A stretch of DNA of 64,000 bases, taken from assembly GCF_963678425.1 (NCBI RefSeq), contig NZ_OY782855.1, positions 1,984,001 through 2,048,000 of the forward strand. The letters are read 5' to 3'. Under the pieces are notes generated by a model. It made no database searches. It saw only the letters and a program-made list of their open reading frames with translations, and was not told the DNA's origin. A program made the translations under genes and the position numbers. Source of the DNA: an uncultured Bacteroides sp. (GTDB lineage: Bacteria > Bacteroidota > Bacteroidia > Bacteroidales > Bacteroidaceae). This document shows, piece by piece, positions 34,159 to 42,503 of the stretch (the first letter of the stretch is position 1; each line of letters opens with the position of its first letter).

Positions 34159-34617
34159 TTATTTCTTTTTCAGATTCACTTCCAATTCGCTTCCATTTCC
34201 TTCAGCCTTTGCAGAAAGATAAAACTTAAGGGTTGCCCCCTCGTTCTGAACGGAATTCACTGTTGCTTTGACTTTCACTGAAGAAATAGTCACTCCATCT
34301 ACAAACCGAAGCTGGCATTCCGTGGTGTTTGTGAAGTTCTTATCATTACTCACATTCTTTTTTTCATAATCAGCCAAAGACATCTTAACTTCTTCTTCAT
34401 CAGCATTTGCCTGAAAACTCACTAATTCAGAACCATTCCCTTCTAGTTTAAGAGCAAGCTCTACAACATCGCCGGCCTTTACCGAAGGTACGCCGGAAAC
34501 AACTGTATCGTTAACAGAACAACTTGCAACTTTAATATCAGGTGAAACAGCTGTTTCAGAGCTACAGGAAGATAGTAAAATAAATCCAAAAATCGGAGCT
34601 AAAATATATGTTTTCAT
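34159..34617 (-). CDS. Small hypothetical lipoprotein
   Basis: A 152-aa protein with a good lipoprotein signal (lipobox LSSC, Cys18). The mature part looks like a single immunoglobulin-like beta-sandwich, with alternating Val/Leu strands (VKAGDVVELALKLEGNGSEL, GVTISSVKVKATVNSV). Cys33 and Cys101 in the mature part might form a disulphide. The motif EGNGSEL occurs twice (about residues 59 and 138). The gene is monocistronic, divergent from the HAD phosphatase gene, with its own promoter. Function unknown. Confidence 0.75.
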   Translation of the reverse strand: MKTYILAPIFGFILLSSCSSETAVSPDIKVASCSVNDTVVSGVPSVKAGDVVELALKLEGNGSELVSFQANADEEEVKMSLADYEKKNVSNDKNFTNTTECQLRFVDGVTISSVKVKATVNSVQNEGATLKFYLSAKAEGNGSELEVNLKKK

Positions 34618-34642
34618 TATTTATGATTCAATAACATTGGTG

Positions 34643-34671
34643 CAAAAATACACGAATAATCTGAATAACAA
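34643..34671 (-). promoter_or_regulatory. Promoter of the small lipoprotein gene
   Basis: Minus-strand TTG (34669-34671), an 18-bp spacer and TATTTTTG (34643-34650), 26 bp upstream of the start codon. Confidence 0.6.
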
Positions 34672-34703
34672 AACATTTAATCTGTTAATTAAGAACTTCT
34701 TCG

Positions 34704-34711
34704 TATCTTTG
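34704..34711 (+). promoter_or_regulatory. -7 element for HAD phosphatase
   Basis: TATCTTTG ends 11 bp before the first ATG (34723), so the transcript would have only about 5 leader bases there. The next in-frame ATG (34738) may be the real start. Confidence 0.6.
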
Positions 34712-34722
34712 CACCAAAATAA

Positions 34723-35484
34723 ATGAATTCTCAAACTATGTTTCAATCTGCTATTCATCGATATTTAGACACCCATAAACATAACACGATTCCACTTAAA
34801 GCTGTCTTATTTGATATGGATGGCGTACTATTCGACTCCATGCCTCATCATGCCAATTCCTGGCACATGATTATGGAAGAACGCGGATTACACCTCTCCA
34901 AGGAAGAAGCATATCTGCACGAAGGACGCACTGGAGCGGGCACAATCAATCTTATCTGTCAGCGTCAGTACGGCAGAAATGCTACGGAAAAGGAAATTAA
35001 AGATATTTACCGGGCAAAAACAGAAGCTTTCAATAAGATGCCTCTTGCAGATCGGATGAATGGCGCCTGGGAAGTACTGAGCAAAGTAAAGCGCGACGGG
35101 TTATTCTCCATGGTTGTAACCGGTTCCGGTCAAGCTACGCTACTGAGCCGACTGAACGATAACTTTCCTAATATTTTTAAACCCGAACTGATGGTCACAG
35201 CTTTCGATGTAAAATTCGGGAAACCACATCCGGAGCCATATCTGATGGCTTTAAACAAAGGAAACTTAAAAGCAAACGAAGCAATTGTGATTGAGAACGC
35301 CCCTCTTGGAGTTCAGGCAGCAGCTGCTGCAGGAATATTCACAGTGGCAGTCAATACAGGACCACTGGATGATAAGATTCTTCTGGATGCGGGTGCCAAT
35401 ATTCTTTTTCCCTCCATGCAAGCATTCTGTGATTCCTGGGAAACTCTATTAAAAGAACTTACAAACGTAAAAATACTCGCTTAA
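34723..35484 (+). CDS. HAD-superfamily sugar phosphatase / beta-phosphoglucomutase-like
   Basis: Cytoplasmic HAD subfamily IA hydrolase of 253 aa. Motif I VLFDMDGVLFDSMP carries the nucleophile and general-acid Asp, motif II is VTGSGQ, motif III is the Lys in KFGKPHPEPYL, and motif IV is IENAPLGVQAA. A helical cap lies between motifs I and II. Motif IV has E-N in place of the more common E-D. Probable substrates are sugar or nucleotide phosphates. A start at 34738 (MFQSAI) is equally possible given the promoter position. It stands alone. Confidence 0.88.
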   Translation: MNSQTMFQSAIHRYLDTHKHNTIPLKAVLFDMDGVLFDSMPHHANSWHMIMEERGLHLSKEEAYLHEGRTGAGTINLICQRQYGRNATEKEIKDIYRAKTEAFNKMPLADRMNGAWEVLSKVKRDGLFSMVVTGSGQATLLSRLNDNFPNIFKPELMVTAFDVKFGKPHPEPYLMALNKGNLKANEAIVIENAPLGVQAAAAAGIFTVAVNTGPLDDKILLDAGANILFPSMQAFCDSWETLLKELTNVKILA

Positions 35485-35594
35485 GGTCTATATGGCGTTA
35501 ATATGCCTTAAACATTATTCATAAAAGAGTAAGGCTCAAACCAGTTTCTGTCTGATAATAAAGTGAGTATAGGGGGATCAAGTGAAATAAAAGG

Positions 35595-35643
35595 TTATCT
35601 ACCACTATCTACATATTATTTTAAGCAAAACAATAGCAGATAA
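35595..35643. repeat. GTAGCAGATAA-like repeat cluster 3
   Basis: TTATCTACCAC (35595-35605) and TAGCAGATAA (35634-35643) in inverted orientation between the HAD gene and the tRNA. They match the clusters at 21.4 and 24.2 kb. The rest of 35485-35721 shows nothing else. Confidence 0.45.
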
Positions 35644-35721
35644 GATATTCCTTTGACTTTACAAGTCTTTCTGACAAAAGAGTCATAACTTCAGAAACAC
35701 AAACTTTTTCCGGATTAATTG

Positions 35722-35768
35722 AAACAATAAAGCTTCCTAAATCATTGATTTAAGAAGCTTTATTGTTT
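35722..35768. terminator. tRNA-Arg terminator hairpin
   Basis: Long hairpin: AACAATAAAGCTT pairs with AAGCTTTATTGTT, with an inner TAAATCA/TGATTTA stem. It lies 28 nt beyond the tRNA 3' end and has T-rich flanks on both sides. Confidence 0.75.
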
Positions 35769-35795
35769 TATAAGATAGGCTTTCGCCTACTTTAG

Positions 35796-35868
35796 TGATC
35801 CCGGTGGGACTCAAACCCACGACCTTCAGAACCGGAATCTGACGCTCTATTCACTAAGCTACGGAACC
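35796..35868 (-). tRNA. tRNA-Arg (anticodon CCG)
   Basis: Folds as a complete cloverleaf of 73 nt. The acceptor stem GGTTCCG pairs with CGGGATC (two wobbles). The anticodon stem TCAGA/TCTGA encloses the loop TTCCGGT, whose middle bases CCG decode CGG. The T-loop GGTTTGAGTCC is typical and the discriminator is A. CCA is not encoded. A TACTTTTG -7 promoter element lies 12 bp upstream. Confidence 0.93.
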
Positions 35869-35880
35869 TTATAGTGACGA

Positions 35881-35888
35881 CAAAAGTA
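35881..35888 (-). promoter_or_regulatory. -7 element for tRNA-Arg
   Basis: TACTTTTG on the minus strand, 12 bp upstream of the mature tRNA 5' end. Confidence 0.65.
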
Positions 35889-36180
35889 CAAAATAAGTTG
35901 TGTGTTTCCTAATATTTCTTTTAAATTCCTTCAATACCGGATGAATTGTTTATTGCATTTCCTATCTTCTAGGATTTAAAGTAAATATGACAGACGCCGT
36001 TTCTCGGAAGAAATGCAATAAGATAAAAGACTAAACGATCCATTGAATAATAACTCATTAAAAGAAATTCATTAGGAATTAACAAAATAGGCAACTATTA
36101 TTTTGAAATAGATTTCACCATTTAGATAAACTTTTGCTAATATTATATGAATAAAAAATAGCATATATATAAATAATATG
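35889..36180. other. Intergenic region, nothing recognised
   Basis: About 290 A/T-rich bp between the divergent tRNA and asnA promoters. No ORF or structure is convincing. Confidence 0.4.
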
Positions 36181-36188
36181 TATATTTG
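36181..36188 (+). promoter_or_regulatory. -7 element for asnA
   Basis: TATATTTG, 29 bp ahead of the asnA start codon. No -33 TTG at the usual distance. Confidence 0.55.
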
Positions 36189-36217
36189 CCTATAATAACA
36201 AATAAATAAACCAACAA

Positions 36218-37255
36218 ATGAGCTACTTAATAAAACCAAAAAATTATATGCCACTCCTTGATTTACAACAAACTGAGTTAGGCATAAAACAAATTAAAGA
36301 GTTCTTCCAACAAAACTTATCTTCAGAATTACGTCTGCGTCGCGTAACTGCTCCTTTATTCGTATTAAAGGGAATGGGTATTAATGATGACCTGAACGGG
36401 GTGGAACGTCCTGTATCTTTCCCGATTAAAGAATTAGGAGACAGAGAAGCCGAAGTGGTTCACTCCCTTGCTAAATGGAAACGACTAACACTGGCAGATT
36501 ATGATATTGAACCCGGATATGGTATTTATACAGATATGAATGCCATTCGTTCTGACGAGGAATTAGGTAATTTACACTCACTGTATGTAGATCAGTGGGA
36601 CTGGGAACGGGTGATTACTCGTGAAGACCGCACGATCAACTTCCTGAAAGAAATTGTGGGGCGTATCTATTCTGCTATGATCCGCACAGAATATATGGTT
36701 TATGAGATGTATCCACAAATCAAACCTTGTTTACCGGAAAAGTTATTCTTCATTCATGCTGAAGAACTTCGCAAACTTTATCCGAACCTGGACCCCAAAG
36801 GTCGTGAGAACGCTATTACTAAAAAATATGGTGCAGTATTTATTTTTGGTATCGGCTGCAAGCTGGGTGATGGTAAGGTACACGATATGCGCGCACCGGA
36901 TTATGACGATTACTCTACACAGGGAATCAATGGTTTACCAGGGTTGAATGGTGACTTACTTGTGTGGAACACTGTATTGGACCGTGCAGTTGAGATCTCT
37001 TCTATGGGAATCCGTGTAGACAAAGAAGCTTTACTCAGACAACTAAAAGAAAGCAACAACGAAGCCCGCAAGGAGTTATATTTCCATAAAAGATTGTTAG
37101 AAGGAAGCCTGCCTCTAAGTATCGGCGGTGGCATCGGACAGTCTCGTCTATGCATGTTTTATCTGCGCAAGGCTCATATTGGTGAAATCCAAGCAAGCAT
37201 CTGGCCAAAAGAGATGCTGGAAGAATGTGAAAAACTTAATATGCCTTTAATCTAA
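36218..37255 (+). CDS. asnA: Aspartate-ammonia ligase (asparagine synthetase A)
   Basis: Makes asparagine from aspartate, ammonia and ATP, giving AMP and pyrophosphate (345 aa). It has a class II aminoacyl-tRNA-synthetase fold. The sequence shows LRLRRVTAPLFVLKGMGIND, HSLAKWKRLTLADY, RAPDYDDYSTQGINGLPGLN with substrate-contacting residues, and the C-terminal GGGIGQSRLCMFYLRKAHIG motif. MSYLIKPKNY is the normal start in Bacteroides; a second ATG lies ten codons later. Six bp separate it from ung, so the two genes form a transcript. Confidence 0.96.
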   Translation: MSYLIKPKNYMPLLDLQQTELGIKQIKEFFQQNLSSELRLRRVTAPLFVLKGMGINDDLNGVERPVSFPIKELGDREAEVVHSLAKWKRLTLADYDIEPGYGIYTDMNAIRSDEELGNLHSLYVDQWDWERVITREDRTINFLKEIVGRIYSAMIRTEYMVYEMYPQIKPCLPEKLFFIHAEELRKLYPNLDPKGRENAITKKYGAVFIFGIGCKLGDGKVHDMRAPDYDDYSTQGINGLPGLNGDLLVWNTVLDRAVEISSMGIRVDKEALLRQLKESNNEARKELYFHKRLLEGSLPLSIGGGIGQSRLCMFYLRKAHIGEIQASIWPKEMLEECEKLNMPLI

Positions 37256-37261
37256 AAGCGA

Positions 37262-37924
37262 ATGAACGTACAGATTGAAGAAAGCTGGAAGAAACATCTG
37301 GCACCGGAATTTGAAGCCGACTATTTTAGTCGGCTTACTGATTTTATACGGGAAGAGTATACACGCTATACAGTTTATCCTCCGGGTAAACTGATTTTCA
37401 ATGCTTTTAACAGCTGTCCATTTGACAAAGTGAAAGTCGTTATCATTGGACAGGATCCTTATCATGAACCGGGACAAGCACACGGCTTATGTTTTTCAGT
37501 AAACGATGGAGTGCCGTTTCCTCCTTCGCTACAGAATATTTTTAAGGAAATAGAAAGTGATATGGGTACTCCAGCTCCTGCAAGTGGTAATCTTACCCGA
37601 TGGACAGAGCAAGGGGTATTGTTAATGAACGCTACTCTTACCGTCAGAGCTCATCAGGCTGGTTCACATCAACGTAAGGGATGGGAAGAATTTACGGATG
37701 CCGCAATTCGCCACCTGGCAGAAGAGCGAGAACATCTGGTTTTCATCTTGTGGGGATCTTATGCACAAAAAAAAGGAGCAATGATTGACAGAAACAAACA
37801 TCTGATACTGTCTTCTGCTCATCCCTCACCTCTCTCATCTTACAGAGGATTCTTTGGGAACAAACATTTCAGCAAGGCTAATAATTACTTACAGGAACAT
37901 GGCAAAGAGCCTATCGTCTGGTAA
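37262..37924 (+). CDS. ung: Uracil-DNA glycosylase (family 1)
   Basis: Removes uracil from DNA in base-excision repair (220 aa). The water-activating motif VVIIGQDPYHEPGQAHGLCF contains the catalytic Asp. The uracil-binding Asn lies in GVLLMNATLTVRAHQAGSH and the intercalation loop is HPSPLSSYRGFFGNKHFSKAN. All family 1 signatures and the length are normal. It follows asnA closely; the link between the two is positional only. A hairpin at 38023-38069 may terminate it. Confidence 0.97.
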   Translation: MNVQIEESWKKHLAPEFEADYFSRLTDFIREEYTRYTVYPPGKLIFNAFNSCPFDKVKVVIIGQDPYHEPGQAHGLCFSVNDGVPFPPSLQNIFKEIESDMGTPAPASGNLTRWTEQGVLLMNATLTVRAHQAGSHQRKGWEEFTDAAIRHLAEEREHLVFILWGSYAQKKGAMIDRNKHLILSSAHPSPLSSYRGFFGNKHFSKANNYLQEHGKEPIVW

Positions 37925-38022
37925 AACGAGTCAGCTCTCAGGCTGTAATAAGACCTACAGACTATAATAAAAAAAGAAGTAGTATCACTCTGTAGTTATT
38001 CAAATAAGAATCTGATTAAAAA

Positions 38023-38069
38023 ACTATTAATCTGTAAAAGAGGGTTTACATCTATTACGGATTAATAGT
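38023..38069 (+). terminator. Possible ung terminator hairpin
   Basis: Perfect 10-nt arms ACTATTAATC (38023-38032) and GATTAATAGT (38060-38069) with a 27-nt loop, about 100 bp after the ung stop, followed by CTTTC. Weak, because the loop is long and the T-run short. Confidence 0.4.
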
Positions 38070-38105
38070 CTTTCATAGTATGTATACAGACATATATCAA
38101 AACAA

Positions 38106-38149
38106 GAAAATGTCTCGGGATTCATTATAAAAATCTCCGAAACATTTTC
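38106..38149 (-). terminator. Probable lptD terminator
   Basis: Inverted arms of 13 nt with one mismatch (38106-38118 and 38137-38149; core GAAAATGT/ACATTTTC), 45 bp after the stop codon of the LptD-like gene. The minus strand continues TTTTC then TTG. Confidence 0.5.
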
Positions 38150-38193
38150 AGTATATCTAAAGGTAACTTCTAAAGAAGCGCCATCCCTCTGAA

Positions 38194-40902
38194 TTAATAC
38201 CACTTGATATTGGAATAAACACTGCTTCGCTGTTCCCATTTCAAATCCTGCAACATGCTTGAGTTTGCACGAATAGTGAAGTTGTAAGAGCGATATGTTC
38301 CAAACGGTGACAAGCTGCAAGTCATGCTCCAGCAGTGAAGGTCGCGTGAGATATTAATTATAGACTGTCCAATCTGGTGTGCATTGAGATCATATGAACC
38401 TTGGAAAGTACAGCTCCACTTATTCGAAAGTTTTATATTTCCAGAACCAGAAAGATTATGAATATACTTAAACGGATAACGCATATCCTTCTCATTAATC
38501 TTTGCAGATGTATTCTCTCTCACATTAAACGAATAGGAAACAGAGAATGACCATGGCATCTTAAACGGAAGATATCCATCCTCATTCACTTCAGCTTTTT
38601 TCTCTTTCTTTTCTGATATTCCTTCAGGATTAGCATTTACGTCTCCTTCAGGATTTTCTCCCTGAGGCTTATTTGCTTTTTCCTTCTTTTCCTCTTTCTT
38701 TCCAAACCACTTCTTCCAGGTGTCATTATTAAAAGTATAAGAGAAAGAAGAATTGGTTCCTTGAAACCTTCCGAAACGGCCATACGACCATTCAGTTTTA
38801 TCTCCCACATAAACTTTTCCGTTTTTATCGAACTGATATGCATACGTGGCAAAAGATGTATTAAAGTTGAACGTATAACTTTTGGTAATTTTCATACGCA
38901 GACGCATAGACAAGTCGCTCCAGGGTTTCGTCACCGCTGCCATATTATATGAGATGCTTCCTCCAAGTTCATCAATCAGACTTATCTTTTTTGTCCCTGT
39001 AGAATCACGGTCCGATTTAATCTTCATTTCCAGATTATTGGAAACATCAAAGCTTACATTTCCTTGTTTCCCTTTGCCTGGAACACCAAAAAGTCCTCCT
39101 GCATAAGGAGAATATTCTTTAGTCTGGACTTCTCCATTGGAATCTGTATAAACATAAGTATCCCAATATCCATAATGCTTTGCCCCAAAATCGGGCTGAG
39201 CGCTAAGGCTTATAGTTGGTGTTATCACATGACGAATGGCTTCAATCTTATCACCAAAAATTGCTTTTATTGGTGTGTAGCGGCCATATAGTTTTGTGCT
39301 TATGCCAAGACTTGCATTATAATTATATACCCGGTTAAAATTATAAGTTGTGTCATACTTAACTACCTGATTTGTTGCATCCCAGGATTGTTTTATTTTA
39401 TTTGAATACCACCGTTCCGTATAGTTAATAGAAGGAGTTACATTGATATACTTGAACAATGTAAAAGTGGCACTGACTGGAATGGAGTGATTCATTCCAT
39501 TTTGCCAATCCCTTATCAAACTCGATTGAAAGAATTTATTTTCTTTTGTAGTAATGCTATTCCTAAATTGACCGGAATAACTCATTGAGATCTTTTCATA
39601 CCAACGTTCGGCACCTACAGCTTTCTTTCGCTTGAAAGGATAAATTCGGCTCAAAGAGATATTCAAATCCGGCAAAGTCACAGCCAACGTAGAGTCTTTG
39701 GTTCGCTGAGCAATATTAAAGGTACTGGACAATGTTAGTTTCTGATCTGGAAAACTCCGGGTATAACTAACACTTGAAGTTTTGGTATTCTGTGAATAAA
39801 GATTTGCATCATAAAGACTTCCCAGATTTGTTTTCTCATAACTGCTGGTTGCAAAGTTTACACTAGCCGAGAAAGAACTATTAGGACTGGCTTTTGTATC
39901 CTGACGGTGAGACCAGTTTATCTTAAAATCTTTAGAAACGGAATAGTCCGGCATATTCTTATCACCGGTTTTGGTTACCTGATAATTTGTACTAATTGAG
40001 CCGGAATATTTATATCTTTTATTATAATTAGATGCTGCACCAAGTCCCCAAGAACCTTTTGTGAAGATCTCTCCTGTCAACTTCAGATCCATATAATCAC
40101 TGACTGCAAAATAGTATCCACCATCACGAAGGTAAAATCCACGGTTCAGTTCATCTCCATAAGTAGGCATGATGAATCCTGAAGAATAGGTACTGCTAAA
40201 AGGAAAAAATCCGAAAGGGACAACAACTGGTAATGGAACATCCTCCACAACCAGGTAAGCCGGACCAAAAACTACATTTTTTTTCGGTCTGACTTTGGCT
40301 CGGGTCAGCTGCAAATAGAAATGCGGGTGTTCATGATTATCACAGGTTGTATATTTACCATCCTCCATATAAAGGTTTTCATCCGAGCTTTTCTTTGCGT
40401 TATAGCTGGTTACGTATCCTTCTCCCTGCTTGGTAACGACATTTTTTATATATCCACGTTTGCTTTTAAAGTTATAATGTATCGATTTGGATTCATACGG
40501 TGTTTCTCCATCTTTGAATACTGGAGCCCCTTTAACCACTCCCAAAGAATCAGTCGTTCCCTTTGCAAAGACAGTGCTGCTGTCCATATTCATGGTGATA
40601 ACATCAGATTGAAGCTCAATCTTTTCATAATTCACCTTTCCTTTTCCATACAAATGAGCAAATCCTCCTTGAGTAAAAACAATAGAATCACTGGCTTCGT
40701 ACGCAACCGGAGCGTCCAATGCTTGTTTTTTCTTTGATTTCATTGACAAAGAATCATGACCCAAAGTATCTGCTTTAATCGTATCGGAGGGCAATTCACC
40801 CCGTTTTTTCCTTTGAGCATGCACTCCTTCAGAAAGTGAAAGAGTCACTACGAGAAAAAAGATCGGGATAATATATGTTTTTGTTTTTAATAACGTCATC
40901 AA
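38194..40902 (-). CDS. lptD: LPS-assembly protein LptD-like outer-membrane barrel
   Basis: Outer-membrane protein of 902 aa related to LptD/OstA, which inserts lipopolysaccharide into the outer leaflet. A signal peptide (about residues 1-29) is followed by an OstA-like jellyroll domain (DSIVFTQGGFAHLYGKGKVN; ITMNMDSSTVFAKGTTDS) and a large beta-barrel ending SSVYSNIKWY. PVVVPFGFFPFSSTYSSGF is the barrel-entry region conserved in Bacteroidetes homologs. A Lys/Glu/Pro-rich insert (about residues 735-775; KKEEKKEKANKPQGENPEG) interrupts the barrel and probably forms a long loop. It lies downstream of an HD hydrolase gene on the same strand (86-bp gap) but has its own -7 element. Confidence 0.87.
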   Translation of the reverse strand: MMTLLKTKTYIIPIFFLVVTLSLSEGVHAQRKKRGELPSDTIKADTLGHDSLSMKSKKKQALDAPVAYEASDSIVFTQGGFAHLYGKGKVNYEKIELQSDVITMNMDSSTVFAKGTTDSLGVVKGAPVFKDGETPYESKSIHYNFKSKRGYIKNVVTKQGEGYVTSYNAKKSSDENLYMEDGKYTTCDNHEHPHFYLQLTRAKVRPKKNVVFGPAYLVVEDVPLPVVVPFGFFPFSSTYSSGFIMPTYGDELNRGFYLRDGGYYFAVSDYMDLKLTGEIFTKGSWGLGAASNYNKRYKYSGSISTNYQVTKTGDKNMPDYSVSKDFKINWSHRQDTKASPNSSFSASVNFATSSYEKTNLGSLYDANLYSQNTKTSSVSYTRSFPDQKLTLSSTFNIAQRTKDSTLAVTLPDLNISLSRIYPFKRKKAVGAERWYEKISMSYSGQFRNSITTKENKFFQSSLIRDWQNGMNHSIPVSATFTLFKYINVTPSINYTERWYSNKIKQSWDATNQVVKYDTTYNFNRVYNYNASLGISTKLYGRYTPIKAIFGDKIEAIRHVITPTISLSAQPDFGAKHYGYWDTYVYTDSNGEVQTKEYSPYAGGLFGVPGKGKQGNVSFDVSNNLEMKIKSDRDSTGTKKISLIDELGGSISYNMAAVTKPWSDLSMRLRMKITKSYTFNFNTSFATYAYQFDKNGKVYVGDKTEWSYGRFGRFQGTNSSFSYTFNNDTWKKWFGKKEEKKEKANKPQGENPEGDVNANPEGISEKKEKKAEVNEDGYLPFKMPWSFSVSYSFNVRENTSAKINEKDMRYPFKYIHNLSGSGNIKLSNKWSCTFQGSYDLNAHQIGQSIINISRDLHCWSMTCSLSPFGTYRSYNFTIRANSSMLQDLKWEQRSSVYSNIKWY

Positions 40903-40925
40903 TTCTGCATTTACGCTTTAGTGGG

Positions 40926-40933
40926 CAAAAGTA
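40926..40933 (-). promoter_or_regulatory. -7 element for lptD
   Basis: TACTTTTG on the minus strand, 23 bp upstream of the lptD start codon. The nearest TTTG is only 12 bp further upstream, so the -33 element is unclear. Confidence 0.5.
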
Positions 40934-40988
40934 AGCATTCTCCACCAAATATTAACGACTTTCAGTTTATTTAATTCTTTTTTCAGGC

Positions 40989-41522
40989 TTAAAGAAAAAG
41001 CTCACACCAATTGTCAAAGCGCTTTAATCCTTCTGCCCCGAATTTAGCTATCGTTTTTCTTGCTGCCTCCACACTTTTTTCACGGTCAAGATGTGTTTTT
41101 GAAAAAAACTTATCGGCAAAACAAATCACCTGTTCCTCAAGAGAAACAGGAAGCAAATCACGATGTGGAAGTGGCAAACCTTCTTTTTCTATATCAAATG
41201 CTGAGATTCCTGCGCCTGTATGACGTTCACAAACCAGAGCATGACGTGGAAACCCTTCTTTCCGGATTAATTCGGCACCCAGATAACCATGACAAATATA
41301 AGGTTCAGAACCAACGCAATCTATTCCATGTGCATTTGTCAGAAAGATTCCTATATCATGAATCATTGCTGCTTCTTCCATAAAAGCCTCATCAAGGTGA
41401 AGTTCGGGATGAAGAGCTGCTATTTGTAATGCTTTATCAGCTACAGAACGACTATGAGTCAACAAAATATCAAGCTGTCTTCCTGGAGTATAATATTTAT
41501 TAATAATCTCTGTTACATTCAT
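40989..41522 (-). CDS. HD-domain metal-dependent phosphohydrolase
   Basis: A 177-aa cytoplasmic HD-domain protein. Metal ligands are His24 (LLTHSRSVADKA), the His-Asp pair in EEAAMIHDIGIF and a later His in ERHTGAGIS; CFADKFFSK carries the last Asp. GFPRHALVCERHTG is typical of small HD proteins annotated as hydrolases of nucleotides or related phosphates. The substrate is unknown. It starts divergently from mscS (74 bp apart) and precedes lptD on the same strand. Confidence 0.82.
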   Translation of the reverse strand: MNVTEIINKYYTPGRQLDILLTHSRSVADKALQIAALHPELHLDEAFMEEAAMIHDIGIFLTNAHGIDCVGSEPYICHGYLGAELIRKEGFPRHALVCERHTGAGISAFDIEKEGLPLPHRDLLPVSLEEQVICFADKFFSKTHLDREKSVEAARKTIAKFGAEGLKRFDNWCELFL

Positions 41523-41535
41523 TATGATTTATATC

Positions 41536-41565
41536 TTGCTTTTTCGATAGAAATAAATAATTTTG
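41536..41565 (+). promoter_or_regulatory. mscS promoter
   Basis: TTG (41536-41538), a 19-bp spacer and TAATTTTG (41558-41565), 31 bp ahead of the mscS start codon. Confidence 0.7.
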
Positions 41566-41596
41566 TGCAATATTACTAAATATAAGCGTAACAAAC

Positions 41597-42469
41597 ATGA
41601 ATCCACACGATTTTTTCAGCAATACCATTTTGGATATTAGATTTGAGAAAGTAATTTCTTTCTGCATTAAGGCTTTTCTGATCTATGCCATCACACAAGC
41701 AACTGTTTCCTTTACTAAATTTTTGTTCCGTCGCTCACAAAAAAGGAAAAAGATTGCAATTCTTGACCAGACAACATCCGTATTTATTCAGCGCATCATT
41801 GTTTATGCAATTTATATAATCGGTACTGCTATTTTCCTTTCATTAATCCCAGGAATGGAAAAAGTTAGTAGTTCAATCCTTGCCGGTGCGGGAATCATGG
41901 CAATGGCTGTTGGTTTTGCTTCACAGGAAGCCTTATCGAATTTTATCAGTGGATTATTCATTGTCTTTGGTAAGCCTTTCCGGATAGGTGATTCTATAAT
42001 GATTGATAATGTAGTAAACGGAACCGTTGCCGAAATTACTCTTCGTCACACCATTATCAGAAGTCTGGACAACCGGATGATTATTATCCCAAACAGTAAA
42101 ATCAACTCCAGTACAATTATTAATTCTACTATAGGCGAACAGGATACATGCAGTTTTATTGAGGTGGGAGTTTCTTATGATACAGACTTAAATAAGGCAA
42201 TTGCTTTGATGAGGGATGAGGTTATGCGCCATCCAATGCTGACAGATCGCCGCACACCTGAAGAAAAAAGAGCAGGATCTCCACAAGTTATTATTCGTGT
42301 TATTGAACTTGGCAATTCAGCCATTACGCTCAAGGCATGGGCATGGGCTGCAAATGCAGGAAATGCTTTCGTTATGAAATGTGACTTATTAAAATCAATA
42401 AAGGAATGCTTTGACAGAGAAAATATTGAAATTCCTTATCCATATAACAATGTTGTATTAAAGAAATAA
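41597..42469 (+). CDS. mscS: Small-conductance mechanosensitive channel (MscS family)
   Basis: Inner-membrane channel of 290 aa that opens on hypo-osmotic shock. Three membrane helices are apparent (about residues 18-38, 62-86 and 92-118). The pore-lining helix is Gly/Ala-rich (GAGIMAMAVGFASQEALSNF) and is followed by FGKPFRIGDSIMI, the start of the cytosolic beta-domain, and RMIIIPNSKINSSTIIN. The C-terminal alpha-beta domain makes up the remainder. Size and topology match canonical MscS. The NamZ-like gene follows after 34 bp, possibly in the same transcript. Confidence 0.93.
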   Translation: MNPHDFFSNTILDIRFEKVISFCIKAFLIYAITQATVSFTKFLFRRSQKRKKIAILDQTTSVFIQRIIVYAIYIIGTAIFLSLIPGMEKVSSSILAGAGIMAMAVGFASQEALSNFISGLFIVFGKPFRIGDSIMIDNVVNGTVAEITLRHTIIRSLDNRMIIIPNSKINSSTIINSTIGEQDTCSFIEVGVSYDTDLNKAIALMRDEVMRHPMLTDRRTPEEKRAGSPQVIIRVIELGNSAITLKAWAWAANAGNAFVMKCDLLKSIKECFDRENIEIPYPYNNVVLKK

Positions 42470-42503
42470 AATTAAAAACAGACCAATAATCAAGAATCGT
42501 ACT

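Noticed and set aside
38023..38149. Two hairpins between ung and lptD considered as an RNA gene
   Set aside because: No promoter is seen and both are simply explained as terminators of convergent genes.
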